Source: Anaerolineales bacterium UBA5797 (lineage in GTDB: Bacteria; Chloroflexota; Anaerolineae; Anaerolineales; Villigracilaceae). From it: 64,000 nt of DNA. Made by a program: the position numbers and the translations under genes. Positions 7,630 to 17,600 of the stretch are shown here, one piece after another. How positions within the stretch are numbered: the first letter of the stretch is position 1; each line of letters starts with the position of its first letter. Below the pieces are notes generated by a model. That model saw only the letters and a program-made list of their open reading frames with translations. It was not told the DNA's origin and searched no databases. Location: contig DIDP01000056.1 in the NCBI GenBank assembly GCA_002418205.1, positions 1 through 64,000 on the forward strand, in the 5' to 3' direction.

Positions 7630-8913
7630 ATGGGTAAATTTTTCAAGAAATATAGAACAATATTGATCATTCTGCTGGTGGTCGTGATCGCTGGTGCCGT
7701 CTATTTCTTCAATCAAAACAGAAATGTTGACGCGGCAAGCCAGTTCCAGACTTCCACATTGGGACGCGGCGGTCTTACGGCGACGATCGGCGCGACCGGC
7801 ACCGTGCGGGCAAAGCAGACGGCTGCATTGATCTGGCAGGCGGCGGGGACCGTGGATACGGTGAACGTAAAGGTCGGGGATAATATTCCTGAAGGCTTCG
7901 TGATGGCATATCTCTCGAAATCGTCTCTGCCACAAACTGTCATTCTGGCGGAAGCGGATCTGGCAAGCGCACAGAAAACCCTGGACAACCTGCTCAACTC
8001 GGATACGGCGCGCGCCCAGGCTGTCATTGATTTACGGAAGGCTCAGGAAGCCTACGACAAGGCATACAACTGGCGGCGTGAATTGGATAACAGCCGCATC
8101 ACCGTCGAACGAATCGTTTACAAGAGATTCGGCGGAAGAACCTTCCCGATCATCAAGGAATACAAAACCTGGGCCGATGAAACCACAAAGGAAAAGGCAC
8201 AGGAAGACCTGGATCTGGCAAAAGCAAGGCTGGATGATGCACAGCGGAAATACGATGAATTGACCAGCGGCAGTTCCGCTGAAATTGCCGCCGCGCAGGC
8301 ACGCGTGGAGGCGGCTCAGGCCACCCTCAGCCTGGCGCGCATTACCGCGCCTTTTTCCGGCATTGTGACCTCCTCTTCACCACTCCCCGGCGATCAGGTC
8401 AGCGCGGGAGAAGCGGCATTCCGTCTGGATGATCTTTCCAGCCTGTACGTGGACGTGGATGTTTCCGAAGTGGATATCAACAGTGTGGCAGTCGGGCAGC
8501 CGGTCACCTTGACGTTCGATGCGATCCTTGGGCGGGAATATCATGGCGAGGTGGTGGAGGTTGCACAAACAGGGACGGTGGCTCAGGGTGTGGTCAACTT
8601 CAGGGTGACGGTGGAGTTGAACGATGCTGATGCCCTCGTCAAACCCGGCATGACGGCCGCGGTCAACATCACCGTCAAGGAACTGTCGGATGTGCTGCTC
8701 GTGCCCAATCGCGCCGTGCGCCTCTCCGATGGAGAACGCGTGGTGTATCTCCTGGTCAATGGGCAGGCTGTCAAAACCGGGATCCGGCTTGGATCCTCCT
8801 CAGACACAATGAGCGTGGTCACTGGCGGCGAAGTGAAGGAGGGTGATGTTGTGATTTTGAATCCGCCGGTTGAATTTGGACCCGGCGGAGGTCCTGGCGG
8901 CTTCGGTGGGTAA
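7630..8913 (+). CDS. HlyD/MacA-like periplasmic adaptor of an ABC exporter
   Basis: 427 residues. One N-terminal membrane segment (about 8-30) is followed by a lipoyl-like half (TGTVRAKQTAALIWQ), a long coiled-coil hairpin (about 95-235), the second lipoyl half (LARITAPFSGIVTSS) and beta-barrel domains. The hairpin is split by a basic/aromatic insert (VYKRFGGRTFPIIKEYKTW) that is echoed in the second adaptor of this window. The C-terminus is Gly/Pro-rich. It is followed after 3 bases by the ATPase and then the permease, giving a complete MacAB-like efflux system. A GCGGAGGAAAC ribosome site supports the start. Substrate unknown. Confidence 0.88.
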   Translation: MGKFFKKYRTILIILLVVVIAGAVYFFNQNRNVDAASQFQTSTLGRGGLTATIGATGTVRAKQTAALIWQAAGTVDTVNVKVGDNIPEGFVMAYLSKSSLPQTVILAEADLASAQKTLDNLLNSDTARAQAVIDLRKAQEAYDKAYNWRRELDNSRITVERIVYKRFGGRTFPIIKEYKTWADETTKEKAQEDLDLAKARLDDAQRKYDELTSGSSAEIAAAQARVEAAQATLSLARITAPFSGIVTSSSPLPGDQVSAGEAAFRLDDLSSLYVDVDVSEVDINSVAVGQPVTLTFDAILGREYHGEVVEVAQTGTVAQGVVNFRVTVELNDADALVKPGMTAAVNITVKELSDVLLVPNRAVRLSDGERVVYLLVNGQAVKTGIRLGSSSDTMSVVTGGEVKEGDVVILNPPVEFGPGGGPGGFGG

Positions 8914-8916
8914 GCG

Positions 8917-9594
8917 ATGGACAACGTAATCGAAACCCATGACATACGCAAGGTGTACAAGATGGGCGAAGTTGAGGTCCATGCCTTGCGGGGCGTCTCC
9001 TTCACGATTGAGCGCGGTGAAGTTGTCGCTATTATGGGACCCTCCGGCTCTGGAAAATCCACGTTGATGAACACGCTGGGATGTCTTGATCGCCCGACCT
9101 CCGGCGAATATATTCTGGATGGCGAACCGGTCGCGTCACTGAACGATGATCAATTGGCAAGCATCCGCAATCGCAAGGTCGGTTTTGTGTTCCAGAGTTT
9201 CAATCTGTTGTCGCGTCAGACGGCGATCTCGAACGTCGAACTGCCATTGCGTTATTCGGGCACGGCGGAGGGACGCCGTGAACGCGCCATCGATGCGTTG
9301 AAATCGGTCGGGCTTGAGGACCGGATGACGCACCGCCCTTATGAACTTTCGGGCGGTCAGCAGCAACGCGTGGCGATCGCACGCGCGATCGTGAACAACC
9401 CCGCCATCATCATGGCGGATGAACCGACCGGCAACCTTGACTCAAAGGTTGGCAAGGAGATCATGAATCTCCTGCTCAATCTCAACAAGCAGAGCGGGAC
9501 AACGCTCATCATTGTGACGCACGATCCCGTGATTGCAGAGCAGACCCAGCGCGTCATCCGCCTGCGCGACGGGTTACTGGATGGTGAGGCATGA
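8917..9594 (+). CDS. ABC transporter ATPase, MacB/LolD type
   Basis: 225 residues, a stand-alone nucleotide-binding subunit. Walker [11 protein letters not shown]-loop FVFQSFNLL, signature [14 protein letters not shown], Walker [14 protein letters not shown] and the switch histidine in IVTHDP are all present, so it should be active. It would power the permease that overlaps its end by four bases. Such ATPases couple to mechanotransmitting exporters or lipoprotein extractors rather than to importers. Confidence 0.93.
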   Translation: MDNVIETHDIRKVYKMGEVEVHALRGVSFTIERGEVVAIMGPSGSGKSTLMNTLGCLDRPTSGEYILDGEPVASLNDDQLASIRNRKVGFVFQSFNLLSRQTAISNVELPLRYSGTAEGRRERAIDALKSVGLEDRMTHRPYELSGGQQQRVAIARAIVNNPAIIMADEPTGNLDSKVGKEIMNLLLNLNKQSGTTLIIVTHDPVIAEQTQRVIRLRDGLLDGEA

Positions 9595-10820
9595 GCATCG
9601 GACAGGCTTTTCTCGAGGCACTTGAATCGTTAAGCGGAAACAAGCTCAGGTCCGGTTTGACCGTGCTTGGGATCGTGATCGGCGTGGCGGCGGTGATCGC
9701 CATGCTGGCGGTGGGACGCGGGGCGGAGGCGTCCATCACAGGTTCGATCAGCGGGATCGGCACGAATCTGTTATTCGTCTTTCGCGGTGACCCGGGTGAT
9801 AACATCCGTAATCCGAAACCGTTGACTCTGGGTGATGCCGATGCGCTGCGCGATCGGTTTGCCGCACCATCTGTCGAGGCGGTTGCTCCTGCTTTGCAGG
9901 GGAACGGCGTTGTTTCCTTTGGCGGCGAACAGACCTCCCCTCAGATCTTTGGTGTGACGCCGGAATATTTTCAGGTCCGCAATTACAAGATCACGGAAGG
10001 TGAGTTCATCACGGAAGAACACATGCTTGGGCGCGCATCCGTTGTTTTACTCGGACCGGATGTGGCGGAGAAATTATTCGGTCACGCTGACGGGGTCACG
10101 GGTGAGACGGTGCGTATCGAAGGACAGCCCTTCCGTGTGATCGGCGTTCTTGAATCGAAGGGCGGCGGTTCGTTTGGGAGTCAGGACAATGTGGTCATCA
10201 TCCCGTTCACCACTGCCCAGGCGCGGTTGATCCGTCGGAGCACCACCGACCGCGTGGACATCATCTTTGTGCAGGCAGTGGACGGTGATTCGGTCAAACT
10301 GGCTTCGGAGGAGGTCGCGCAGATCCTGCGCACCCGTCACCGCACACCGGTCGGCGCGGACGATTTCACCATCTTTACGCAACAGGATCTGCTCACAACC
10401 TTCGCTTCGATCACCGGCATCCTGACGATATTCCTCGGAGGCATCGCGGGTATATCGCTTTTGGTGGGTGGGATCGGCATTATGAACATCATGCTGGTGT
10501 CGGTCACCGAGCGGACGCGCGAGATCGGTCTGCGCAAGGCGCTGGGCGCGCGCAGGCGCGATATCCTCACGCAGTTCCTGACGGAGTCGTCATTGCTCAG
10601 CCTGATCGGAGGCATCATCGGGATCATGTTTGGGTGGTTGATCTCGTTCATCGTCGGGCGGATCGCTGCCGCGAGCAACACAGCCTTCACCCCGATCGTG
10701 GGTGTGGACGCGGTCCTGCTGGCGACGATCTTCTCTGCCGCGGTGGGTCTGTTCTTTGGCATCTACCCTGCCAACCGCGCTGCAGGTTTGGAACCGGTGG
10801 AAGCGCTTAGATATGAATGA
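9591..10820 (+). CDS. MacB-type ABC permease (FtsX and MacB_PCD domains)
   Basis: 409 residues with four membrane segments: one near residues 22-45 and three between about 280 and 400, with an extracytoplasmic MacB_PCD domain between. The typical C-terminal FtsX stretch [21 protein letters not shown] is intact, and the protein ends [17 protein letters not shown] as usual for the family. It overlaps the ATPase gene by four bases (ATGA) and is followed by a 12-base-arm hairpin. With the adaptor it forms a tripartite-like exporter; because the organism is probably not a typical diderm, an outer-membrane partner need not exist. Confidence 0.92.
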   Translation: MSIGQAFLEALESLSGNKLRSGLTVLGIVIGVAAVIAMLAVGRGAEASITGSISGIGTNLLFVFRGDPGDNIRNPKPLTLGDADALRDRFAAPSVEAVAPALQGNGVVSFGGEQTSPQIFGVTPEYFQVRNYKITEGEFITEEHMLGRASVVLLGPDVAEKLFGHADGVTGETVRIEGQPFRVIGVLESKGGGSFGSQDNVVIIPFTTAQARLIRRSTTDRVDIIFVQAVDGDSVKLASEEVAQILRTRHRTPVGADDFTIFTQQDLLTTFASITGILTIFLGGIAGISLLVGGIGIMNIMLVSVTERTREIGLRKALGARRRDILTQFLTESSLLSLIGGIIGIMFGWLISFIVGRIAAASNTAFTPIVGVDAVLLATIFSAAVGLFFGIYPANRAAGLEPVEALRYE

Positions 10821-10823
10821 TCT

Positions 10824-10852
10824 CGAGGGTCATATCCATGATATGACCCTCG
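10824..10852 (+). terminator. Hairpin after the exporter operon
   Basis: 12-base arms (10824-10835, 10841-10852) are perfect complements around CCATG, 3 bases after the permease stop. There is no T-run, and the -10 of the next gene begins almost immediately. Confidence 0.6.
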
Positions 10853-10854
10853 CA

Positions 10855-10863
10855 TGTTAAAAT
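10855..10863 (+). promoter_or_regulatory. Extended -10 of the dehydrogenase gene, leaderless type
   Basis: TGT precedes TAAAAT (10858-10863), which ends 6 bases before the ATG at 10870. The preceding hairpin occupies the place of a -35. Confidence 0.55.
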
Positions 10864-10869
10864 GTGCTC

Positions 10870-11811
10870 ATGACAAAATTCAAAATCCTCATTACAGACG
10901 GACTGGACGAATCGGGCCAGTCCATTTTGCGTGAATTTGCCGAGGTGGATGACAGGAACGGCATTTCTGCGGATGAACTCCTCAAGGCGGTCCCGGAGTA
11001 TGATGCCCTCATCGTTCGGGGCCGGACGAAAGTGACTGCCTCCGTCATGGAAGCCGGTACCCGCCTGAAAGTGGTCGGGCGTGCCGGTGTGGGGGTGGAT
11101 AATATTGAGTTGGAAGCCGCGAAACTGAGAAAAATTACTATCATTAACTCTCCAATGTCCACCACGCTGGCAGTCGCCGAACTGACCTTCGGTCTGTTGC
11201 TTGCGCTGGCTCGCGAGATTCCCCGCGCGGATGCCTTCATGAAGCAGGGCAAATGGCTCAAGAAGGAGCTCGAAGGCGTGGAGTTGAACGGCAAAACGCT
11301 GGGCATCATCGGTTTTGGTCGCATCGGCGTGGAAGTGGGCAGGCGCGCCGCGGCATTTGGCATGAACGTCGTTGCCTACGATCCCCTGATCCCGGAGGAT
11401 GAGATCAAACAGCGCGGCGCGGAACCGGTCTCGCTTCAGGATTTGTATGCCTGGTCCGATTTCATTTCGCTGCACCTGCCTCTCACCGTGCAAACCCGCG
11501 ATTTCATCGGACCCCTGGCTTTCTCACAAATGAAGGACGGGGTCCGCCTTGTCTGCGCGGCGCGCGGCGGGATCATCGACGAAGCCGCCCTGGTGGAGGC
11601 GTTGAACAGCGGGAAGATCGCTGGCGCGGCGCTGGACGTCTTCGGGCAGGAACCGCCCGGTTTAACGGAGGCAGTTACCCATCCACGCCTGATTGCCACA
11701 CCACACATCGGGGCGCAGACGGCGGAGGCGCAATCCCGCGCCTCGGTGGATATTGCCAATGAGGTCCTGTCGGCGTTGCGCGGCGAAGCGCTTCGTTGGA
11801 GGGTTGCTTAA
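10870..11811 (+). CDS. D-isomer-specific 2-hydroxyacid dehydrogenase (SerA-like, short form)
   Basis: 313 residues, probably D-3-phosphoglycerate dehydrogenase-like: NAD-dependent oxidation of a D-2-hydroxyacid, first step of serine synthesis if SerA. Present are the substrate-domain motif GRAGVGVDNIEL, the NAD Rossmann loop GIIGFGRIGVEVG, the catalytic Arg region CAARGGIIDE, Glu in DVFGQEPP and His in TPHIGAQT. The ACT regulatory domain of long SerA enzymes is absent, so feedback control by serine is not expected and glycerate or other substrates remain possible. I prefer the ATG at 10870 over the GTG six bases upstream because the -10 box spacing fits it. Confidence 0.88.
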   Translation: MTKFKILITDGLDESGQSILREFAEVDDRNGISADELLKAVPEYDALIVRGRTKVTASVMEAGTRLKVVGRAGVGVDNIELEAAKLRKITIINSPMSTTLAVAELTFGLLLALAREIPRADAFMKQGKWLKKELEGVELNGKTLGIIGFGRIGVEVGRRAAAFGMNVVAYDPLIPEDEIKQRGAEPVSLQDLYAWSDFISLHLPLTVQTRDFIGPLAFSQMKDGVRLVCAARGGIIDEAALVEALNSGKIAGAALDVFGQEPPGLTEAVTHPRLIATPHIGAQTAEAQSRASVDIANEVLSALRGEALRWRVA

Positions 11812-11898
11812 AATCGTAAAGCAGGATAGCATCCGGCTCGCTGTGTCAGCAGACCAAATTCATCACGTGAGACGTTGTCTCGCTTTACAGGAGAATCG

Positions 11899-13401
11899 AT
11901 GAGTGAAAAACTGGAACGTTTGAAGGAACTTCTTGGCGAAGTGTCCGATATCAACCGTGCGGCTTCGGTCCTGAGTTGGGATCAGCAGGTGAATATGCCG
12001 CCCGGCGGTAATGAGGCGCGCGGCCAGCAGATGGCGACCTTGAGCAAGATCGCCCAGGAAAAATTCATCACCGATGAAGTGGGCAGGTTGATCGAAGACC
12101 TGAAACAGGAATACAAGGGAGCCGACCCCGAATCGGATGAAGCCGCCATGATCCGCGTGGCAGCCCGCAACTACGATAAAGCCAGACGGGTCCCGCCCGA
12201 ATTCATCGCCGAGCAAGCCATCGTTTCGTCGAAGGCGTTCGAAGCCTGGGTGGATGCGAAGCGGACATCGGACTTTTCCATTTTTCGACCGCACCTGGAA
12301 AAGACCGTCGAGTTGGTTAAAAAATATATCTCGTTTTTCCCGCCCGCGGATCATCCCTACGATACCTTGCTGGATGATTACGAGCCGGGCATGAAGACCG
12401 CAGATGTGAGGGCGATCTTCGATGCCCTGCGCCCGAAACAGGTTGAGTTGATCAGGGCGATCGCCTCTGCCAGACAAGTCAAAGCCGATTTCCTTTTCAA
12501 GAAATTCAACGAAAAGAAAATGATTGACTTTGGTGTGGATGTCATCACCAGGTTCGGGTACGACTGGAGCCGCGGCCGCCAGGATAAGGCGCCGCATCCG
12601 TTCGAGACCGCTTTCAGTGTGGACGATGTCCGCATCACGACCCGCTACGAAACCGATAACCCCACTGCGACATTGTTCAGCACCATGCATGAGTCCGGTC
12701 ACGCGATGTATGAGCAGGGAGTCAATCCTGCCTACGAGCGTACACCGCTTGCAAGCGGAACTTCGCTGGCGGTTCACGAGTCGCAATCGCGCATGTGGGA
12801 AAATCTCGTTGGGCGCTCCCTGCCGTTCTGGGAGCATTTCTTCCCAGCCTTCAAGAAGGCATTCCCGTCACAACTGGATGGCGTGGGGCTTAAGGCGTTC
12901 TACAAGGCGATCAACAAGGTCGAGCCATCCTTGATCCGCGTCAACGCGGATGAAGCGACCTATAACCTGCATATCATGCTGCGGCTTGAGTTGGAGATCG
13001 CGATGGTCGATGAGAAGGTTGCCATCAAGGACCTGCCCGAGATCTGGAACGCAAAGATGGAGGAATATCTTGGCATCACGCCTCCGAACGATGCAAAGGG
13101 CGTCCTGCAGGATATCCACTGGTCCTATGGTTCCATCGGTTATTTCTCCACGTATGCGCTTGGAAACCTCATCTCCGCACAGTTGTGGGAGAAGATCAAC
13201 AAGGATATCCGCGACCTCGACGATCAGATCCGCCGGGGCGATTTCAGCCAATTGCTTGGCTGGCTCCGTAAGAATATACACCAGCACGGTCACAAGTACG
13301 AGCCGCAGGAGCTTGTCCAGAGGGTCACCGGCTCGAAGATCACTGCCGGTCCATATGTCCGCTATCTCACGAAGAAATACGGCGAGATCTACGGATTGTA
13401 A
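11899..13401 (+). CDS. Metallocarboxypeptidase, peptidase family M32
   Basis: 500 residues, the normal M32 size. These cytoplasmic zinc enzymes trim C-terminal residues from peptides. The signature HESGHAMYEQG is complete, as are the family-specific stretches ASVLSWDQQVNMP near the N-terminus, GTSLAVHESQSRMWEN and RVNADEATYNLHI. The frame is open 24 bases further upstream from a TTG, but ACAGGAG lies just before the ATG at 11899, so that start was chosen. The gene stands alone; its 3' end is followed by a dispersed hairpin repeat. Confidence 0.93.
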   Translation: MSEKLERLKELLGEVSDINRAASVLSWDQQVNMPPGGNEARGQQMATLSKIAQEKFITDEVGRLIEDLKQEYKGADPESDEAAMIRVAARNYDKARRVPPEFIAEQAIVSSKAFEAWVDAKRTSDFSIFRPHLEKTVELVKKYISFFPPADHPYDTLLDDYEPGMKTADVRAIFDALRPKQVELIRAIASARQVKADFLFKKFNEKKMIDFGVDVITRFGYDWSRGRQDKAPHPFETAFSVDDVRITTRYETDNPTATLFSTMHESGHAMYEQGVNPAYERTPLASGTSLAVHESQSRMWENLVGRSLPFWEHFFPAFKKAFPSQLDGVGLKAFYKAINKVEPSLIRVNADEATYNLHIMLRLELEIAMVDEKVAIKDLPEIWNAKMEEYLGITPPNDAKGVLQDIHWSYGSIGYFSTYALGNLISAQLWEKINKDIRDLDDQIRRGDFSQLLGWLRKNIHQHGHKYEPQELVQRVTGSKITAGPYVRYLTKKYGEIYGL

Positions 13402-13408
13402 AACCCTG

Positions 13409-13486
13409 GTCGTTGCGAGTCCTCGAGAAGCAATCTCCTTTGTATGAGGAGGTTGCTTCGTTTCGTAACCCACCCTGCGCAACGAC
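13409..13486. repeat. Dispersed hairpin repeat, GTCGTTGCGA family
   Basis: The element begins GTCGTTGCGAG and ends CGCAACGAC, with internal complementary parts AAGCAATCTCC and GGAGGTTGCTTCG. The same architecture recurs at 33457-33558 (GTCATTGCGA ... GCAATCTCC ... GGATTGCTTCG ... AATGACA). Both copies are intergenic, 8 and 6 bases after stop codons. Confidence 0.75.
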
Positions 13487-13501
13487 ACCTTACCTGATCG
13501 C

Positions 13502-14413
13502 ATGAAACGGATTTCACTTCTTCTCGCCTCACTCCTTGGACTTGTGGTTGGTTGCACACCTCAAACTTCGAGCCCCGTCCCGACGCCTTATCCGCCCGAC
13601 TACCTGCCGACGGTCATTGCCCTGACCGCCCGCGCGGTTGGCGATTCGGCCACGGCAACGTACGTCGCATCCATGCCGACGGAGACTCCAACCATAATAC
13701 CGGAACCGACTCTCAGCCCAACTCCTTTCCCAACATTCACGCCAACATCCATCCCCGGGCATAAACCTGCCGCGTTCCAATTCGTCTCACCGGGACCGAT
13801 GTCCAAAGTCGTTTCTCCGATCAACCTGCGCATGAATGTGATCGTGGGTGACAGTCAGATGATACAAGTCGATCTTTATGGCGAGGATGGACGCTTGTTA
13901 TCCAGAACATTGAAGCGCAATGTGCCAACCTCCAACGTGGGGATCCCGCAGTCCTTCAAGATCCCGTTCGAGATCCGCGCCGCGGCGGAGGTGGGGCGGA
14001 TCACGGTCAGCACGCTGGATGATGAAGGGAGAATTCAATCGCTGAGTTCCCTGCGCCTGTTATTGCTTTCCTCGGGAGAGAACGAGATCAACCCGCCGGG
14101 GAATCCGTCCGAACCTGTCGGGGTGGTTGAACCCAAGATTGACGAATCAGTTTCCGGCGGAGTCCTGAGCGTGCGCGGGGATGTCTGGCCCTTCAATCTT
14201 CAGCCGGTCATCTTTGAGTTGGTGGATGCGGAGGGCAAATCCCTTGGTCTGCGGATTGTTACGGTGGATGGCATCGAGCCGCAAATGTTCGATACGACCA
14301 TTCCCTACAAAGTGTCCGAGCCGACACCTGCGCGGCTGGTGATCCGTCAGGACGACGACCGGATGGCTGGACTCTTTTATCTGTACAGCCAGGTGGTTTT
14401 GCTCAATCCATAA
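13502..14413 (+). CDS. Lipoprotein with Thr/Pro linker and beta-sandwich domains
   Basis: 303 residues. A lipoprotein signal ends at GLVVGC18, followed by a stretch rich in PTxTP-type repeats to about residue 88, a cell-wall or surface spacer style common in Anaerolineae. Residues about 92-190 and 205-300 are beta-rich and resemble two Ig-like domains (VSPINLRMNVIVGD and SGGVLSVRGDVWPF). No catalytic motif is visible. It is probably a surface-attached binding or structural protein. It stands alone between a hairpin repeat and the tRNA promoter. Confidence 0.75.
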   Translation: MKRISLLLASLLGLVVGCTPQTSSPVPTPYPPDYLPTVIALTARAVGDSATATYVASMPTETPTIIPEPTLSPTPFPTFTPTSIPGHKPAAFQFVSPGPMSKVVSPINLRMNVIVGDSQMIQVDLYGEDGRLLSRTLKRNVPTSNVGIPQSFKIPFEIRAAAEVGRITVSTLDDEGRIQSLSSLRLLLLSSGENEINPPGNPSEPVGVVEPKIDESVSGGVLSVRGDVWPFNLQPVIFELVDAEGKSLGLRIVTVDGIEPQMFDTTIPYKVSEPTPARLVIRQDDDRMAGLFYLYSQVVLLNP

Positions 14414-14414
14414 C

Positions 14415-14442
14415 TTGCCAAAACAAAACGCAATGGTATAAT
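14415..14442 (+). promoter_or_regulatory. Promoter of tRNA-Pro
   Basis: TTGCCA (14415-14420), 16-base spacer, perfect TATAAT (14437-14442). The start point would fall about 10 bases before the tRNA 5' end. The -35 lies only 2 bases after the lipoprotein stop. Confidence 0.75.
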
Positions 14443-14459
14443 TCGCACGCTTTTGTTAT

Positions 14460-14533
14460 CGGGGTGTGGCTCAGACCGGTAGAGCGCACGGTTCGGGTCC
14501 GTGAGGTCCGCGGTTCAAATCCGCGCACCCCGA
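14460..14533 (+). tRNA. tRNA-Pro, anticodon CGG
   Basis: The acceptor stem CGGGGTG (14460-14466) pairs with CACCCCG (14526-14532), with A as discriminator. The anticodon stem CACGG/CCGTG encloses the loop TTCGGGT, giving anticodon CGG. The T arm GCGGTTCAAATCCGC is regular. CCA is not encoded. It reads CCG codons. A promoter and an intrinsic terminator flank it, so it is a single-gene transcription unit. Confidence 0.97.
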
Positions 14534-14536
14534 CAG

Positions 14537-14569
14537 AATAGACTCCCTTCGTGGGAGTCTATTTTTGTT
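14537..14569 (+). terminator. Intrinsic terminator of the tRNA gene
   Basis: 11-base arms (14537-14547 and 14553-14563) around a 5-base loop, merging into a T-rich tail (ATTTTTGTTT). Classical intrinsic terminator shape. Confidence 0.9.
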
Positions 14570-14663
14570 TGCAGGCTATGTTCTTCATTTAACCGGGAAT
14601 GGATTTCGTCACTGTTCCAAATTGATGGTTGGGTGGGACGGGAATTTTGGCGGATCTATCTCA

Positions 14664-17600
14664 TCAACACATGATGGTTACATTCAATTGCCGAATTGCA
14701 TCATCGCGTTGAAAAATAAGACGGCTATTGGTTTCATCCAGTCGAGCACTCCGGATGATCTGAGAACTGTCATCCATGTAATCGACCCGGATTTCGAAAT
14801 GTTCCCCAGGCTGAATGAGAATTGGAGTCTGACAAAGGGTGAATGCCACAGAGCCAGTGGCCAACTTGATCGTCTGCCTGTCTCCAGTTGCTTTACTGAC
14901 ATAATTAAAAGTGGCTGGGCTGGAACACACTTCAGCCTGATCAAAGAATAGTGGATCGAAGACCAGACAGCCATTTTCGAGGGTCAGTCCCAATTCCATT
15001 TGCCGTGTAAGGATCTCTTCCTTTACCGTGCCGGTCATGCCGGGCTGTTTGGCTCCCTGTGCCTTAGGTGTGTGGGAGTAGGGATCCGTTGGGAAAGCGC
15101 CATAGACCTCAGGGGATTTGTTGAAACTCAATCCCTTGCGAATGTCAATGTATCTGGCGATCAACGCTTTCGTGGAAGATTCGTTTCTGGTGCGAAAAAT
15201 GGTTTCCTGCACAGCCAATAACAGTTTGGAAACCATATGCCAGTAAATACTGCCGAGCCCTTCATAAGCGAAGAATGTCCCGGAGCGACCCGTGAACTCG
15301 CTGTGACGAAAGACCTCCTCGAACAGGTCTTTGAATTTCTGGGCATCTTGTTTTACCAGCTCCTCATACTGGCTGGGCAGGTCCTGGAGCGCGCGCGTCA
15401 CATCTTTGATGTTGCGCAATCCACCCGCGAAGTGATAATTGCCACCCTCGTCCTGCAAGATCAGCGACCTGTCGTTCGCCCTGACCAATTCTGCGACCAA
15501 TCCCAATCCGGTGACCTGTTCCGACGTCACAGTGTTCTTGGCGATAAAACCAGGCAGGTCCCGGTCGGGATAAAGGATGTAACTGTGCTGGTCTGTGATG
15601 TAGAGTTTACTGTTCCTGAGGCTCTCCAGCAACGCCAATGACTCCTCCCCTGTCAGCATCCCCGATGAAAGGATGGCAACCTGCCCCTCCAGCATTTCAT
15701 ACAAATGACCGACGGATGCCGTCCGATCACCGAGATGCAGGATGTTATAAGCGTGATACAGATCGTCACTGCGCCGGTTGGCGCGCAGGGAATGCTCGAC
15801 AAACTGCCGGGTCAGTTCGAGAAATGCCATCACCTCCGTCATCTTCAATTCGGCGTGTTCGCCTGAAAGTCCCTGTGAATAGAAGTTCCAGCGATACTCA
15901 CTGCCCGCCTGACCCAATCCATCCATCACGGCGCGTCGTTGTTCATCGGTGAAGGAACCTGCCAGCAAGGGGCTGAAATGATTCAAGGTGTCGAAGATCT
16001 GCGTGAATAATTTTTGAATTTCGGCGCTCACCTGCACGGACTCGATTTCGCTCTGTTGCAGGAGTTCTTTGCAGAACACGATCATGCGGCGCAGATAACA
16101 CAACGTCACCACCGAGAGGCCTCTCCCGACCAGCGCGTTATTGGCATCGTTCCATTCGGGACGTTGCGTGTTCATCCAGATGCCGCCCTCCGGGACGAAA
16201 TTTACCAGTTTGGCGAGCAGGAGGGAGAGTAGTTTCTCGGTCAGGCTGGCGTGGAATATTTGCCCGTCACGCGCCCGCACCAGTTTGCCATCGGTGCCAT
16301 GTTCTTTGACCCTCGCTTCGATGGCATGTTGCAGGTCCCAGTTGAAGTCGATCGTGTTGTACGGATTCTTCAGCAAGTGGGAGTAACGTTTGATGCGATA
16401 GGGCACATCGGCATAACTGAAGATCGGTCGTGCCAGCAGATCCTTGAGTTTGCCAGGATGCACCTTCACGCTGAATTCCATCAACTTTTGCAGGTAGATG
16501 ATCTGGTGATCGCTCCAATAGCCGATGTTCGACCACGGGCTGTTCGGTTCGGGGATCTCCCAATCGATACCCTCGCGCGTGATGCGGTACGGATTGTAGC
16601 CATCAAAGGTTGTGGCGTTCAGGAAGGCGGCGATCATGCCCTCGACATATTCAGGATACGAATACGCCAACGCCTCCCAGTTCTGGAAGATGTCGCGCCA
16701 GTTGCCCTCGTAGCCCAGCTTCGAAGAACCATCCACTTTTTTGATGTCGATCGAAAAACGGTTCCACGGGCGGCTTGGGTCACCGTGACGGCGGCTGAAC
16801 GTCAGCGGCAGGTAGCCGTAACTCAAGCGGATGAGATCTGCCTGCCTGCTGGCTTCCGCGCGGGCGTACAGGTCCAGGATGTTCATCTCCGCAGGCAGCT
16901 CTGAGAAGAAGGCTGCGTGGTTTGTGAGAACATCCTGATTGCGCACTCCGACAAAATCGATAAAGTCCTGCGTCCTCAGGTTGTACCCATCCGAGAAAAT
17001 TCCGCCGCGCATCACGTTGAACATCACATTCGCAAAATGATGCGCCGTGCAAAGCGCGTCGTTCGAAACCTGCAACCCGTCCGCGCTGGCGACGATCTTT
17101 TCCAGATGCAGATCGTTCAAGTGGATGTCTTGCTCCAAGGCTTTCACCAGTTCGGGGCGATTCCCGTTTAAGCGATTTTTCAACGCGACCACTGCGCATC
17201 CATCCTGACCGACGTCTGCCACCACATGCCAGGCTTTTTCCTCCCCTGAAGCCAACTCCGCCTCCGCGTGGATGAAATACGCGCCGCGCCGCCCGCGGAT
17301 TTCTGTCTCTGTCGTAATGCCCAACCCGTTCCTGAAATTGTCGAGTTGCAGAGAGGAGATCAGGTAATCAGCTTTGTCCAGACCCAGTTGGAAGACGGTC
17401 GTCCCTAGAAGCGATTCGCTTGGCTCGGCGAGATCGGTCAGGGTGGAGTTCAAGGTAAAGATGGCGAGACCAGTTTCCAGGTCCAGTTCGGAGCGTTTGT
17501 AGGCATCCAGCAGAGGGCTGAAGATGTTTTGCGTGTTCGATGTGATGTTGGCGGGGAGCAGGTTCTGGATCCCATCCACGAATTCCACATGGCAGGGCGT

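Noticed and set aside
7534..7935. Minus-strand frame upstream of the adaptor
   Set aside because: It overlaps the adaptor start antisense and has no start signal. The gap holds a dyad instead.
14565..14951. 128-codon frame after the tRNA
   Set aside because: Mostly antisense to the phosphorylase-like gene, starts in the tRNA terminator tail, no recognisable features.
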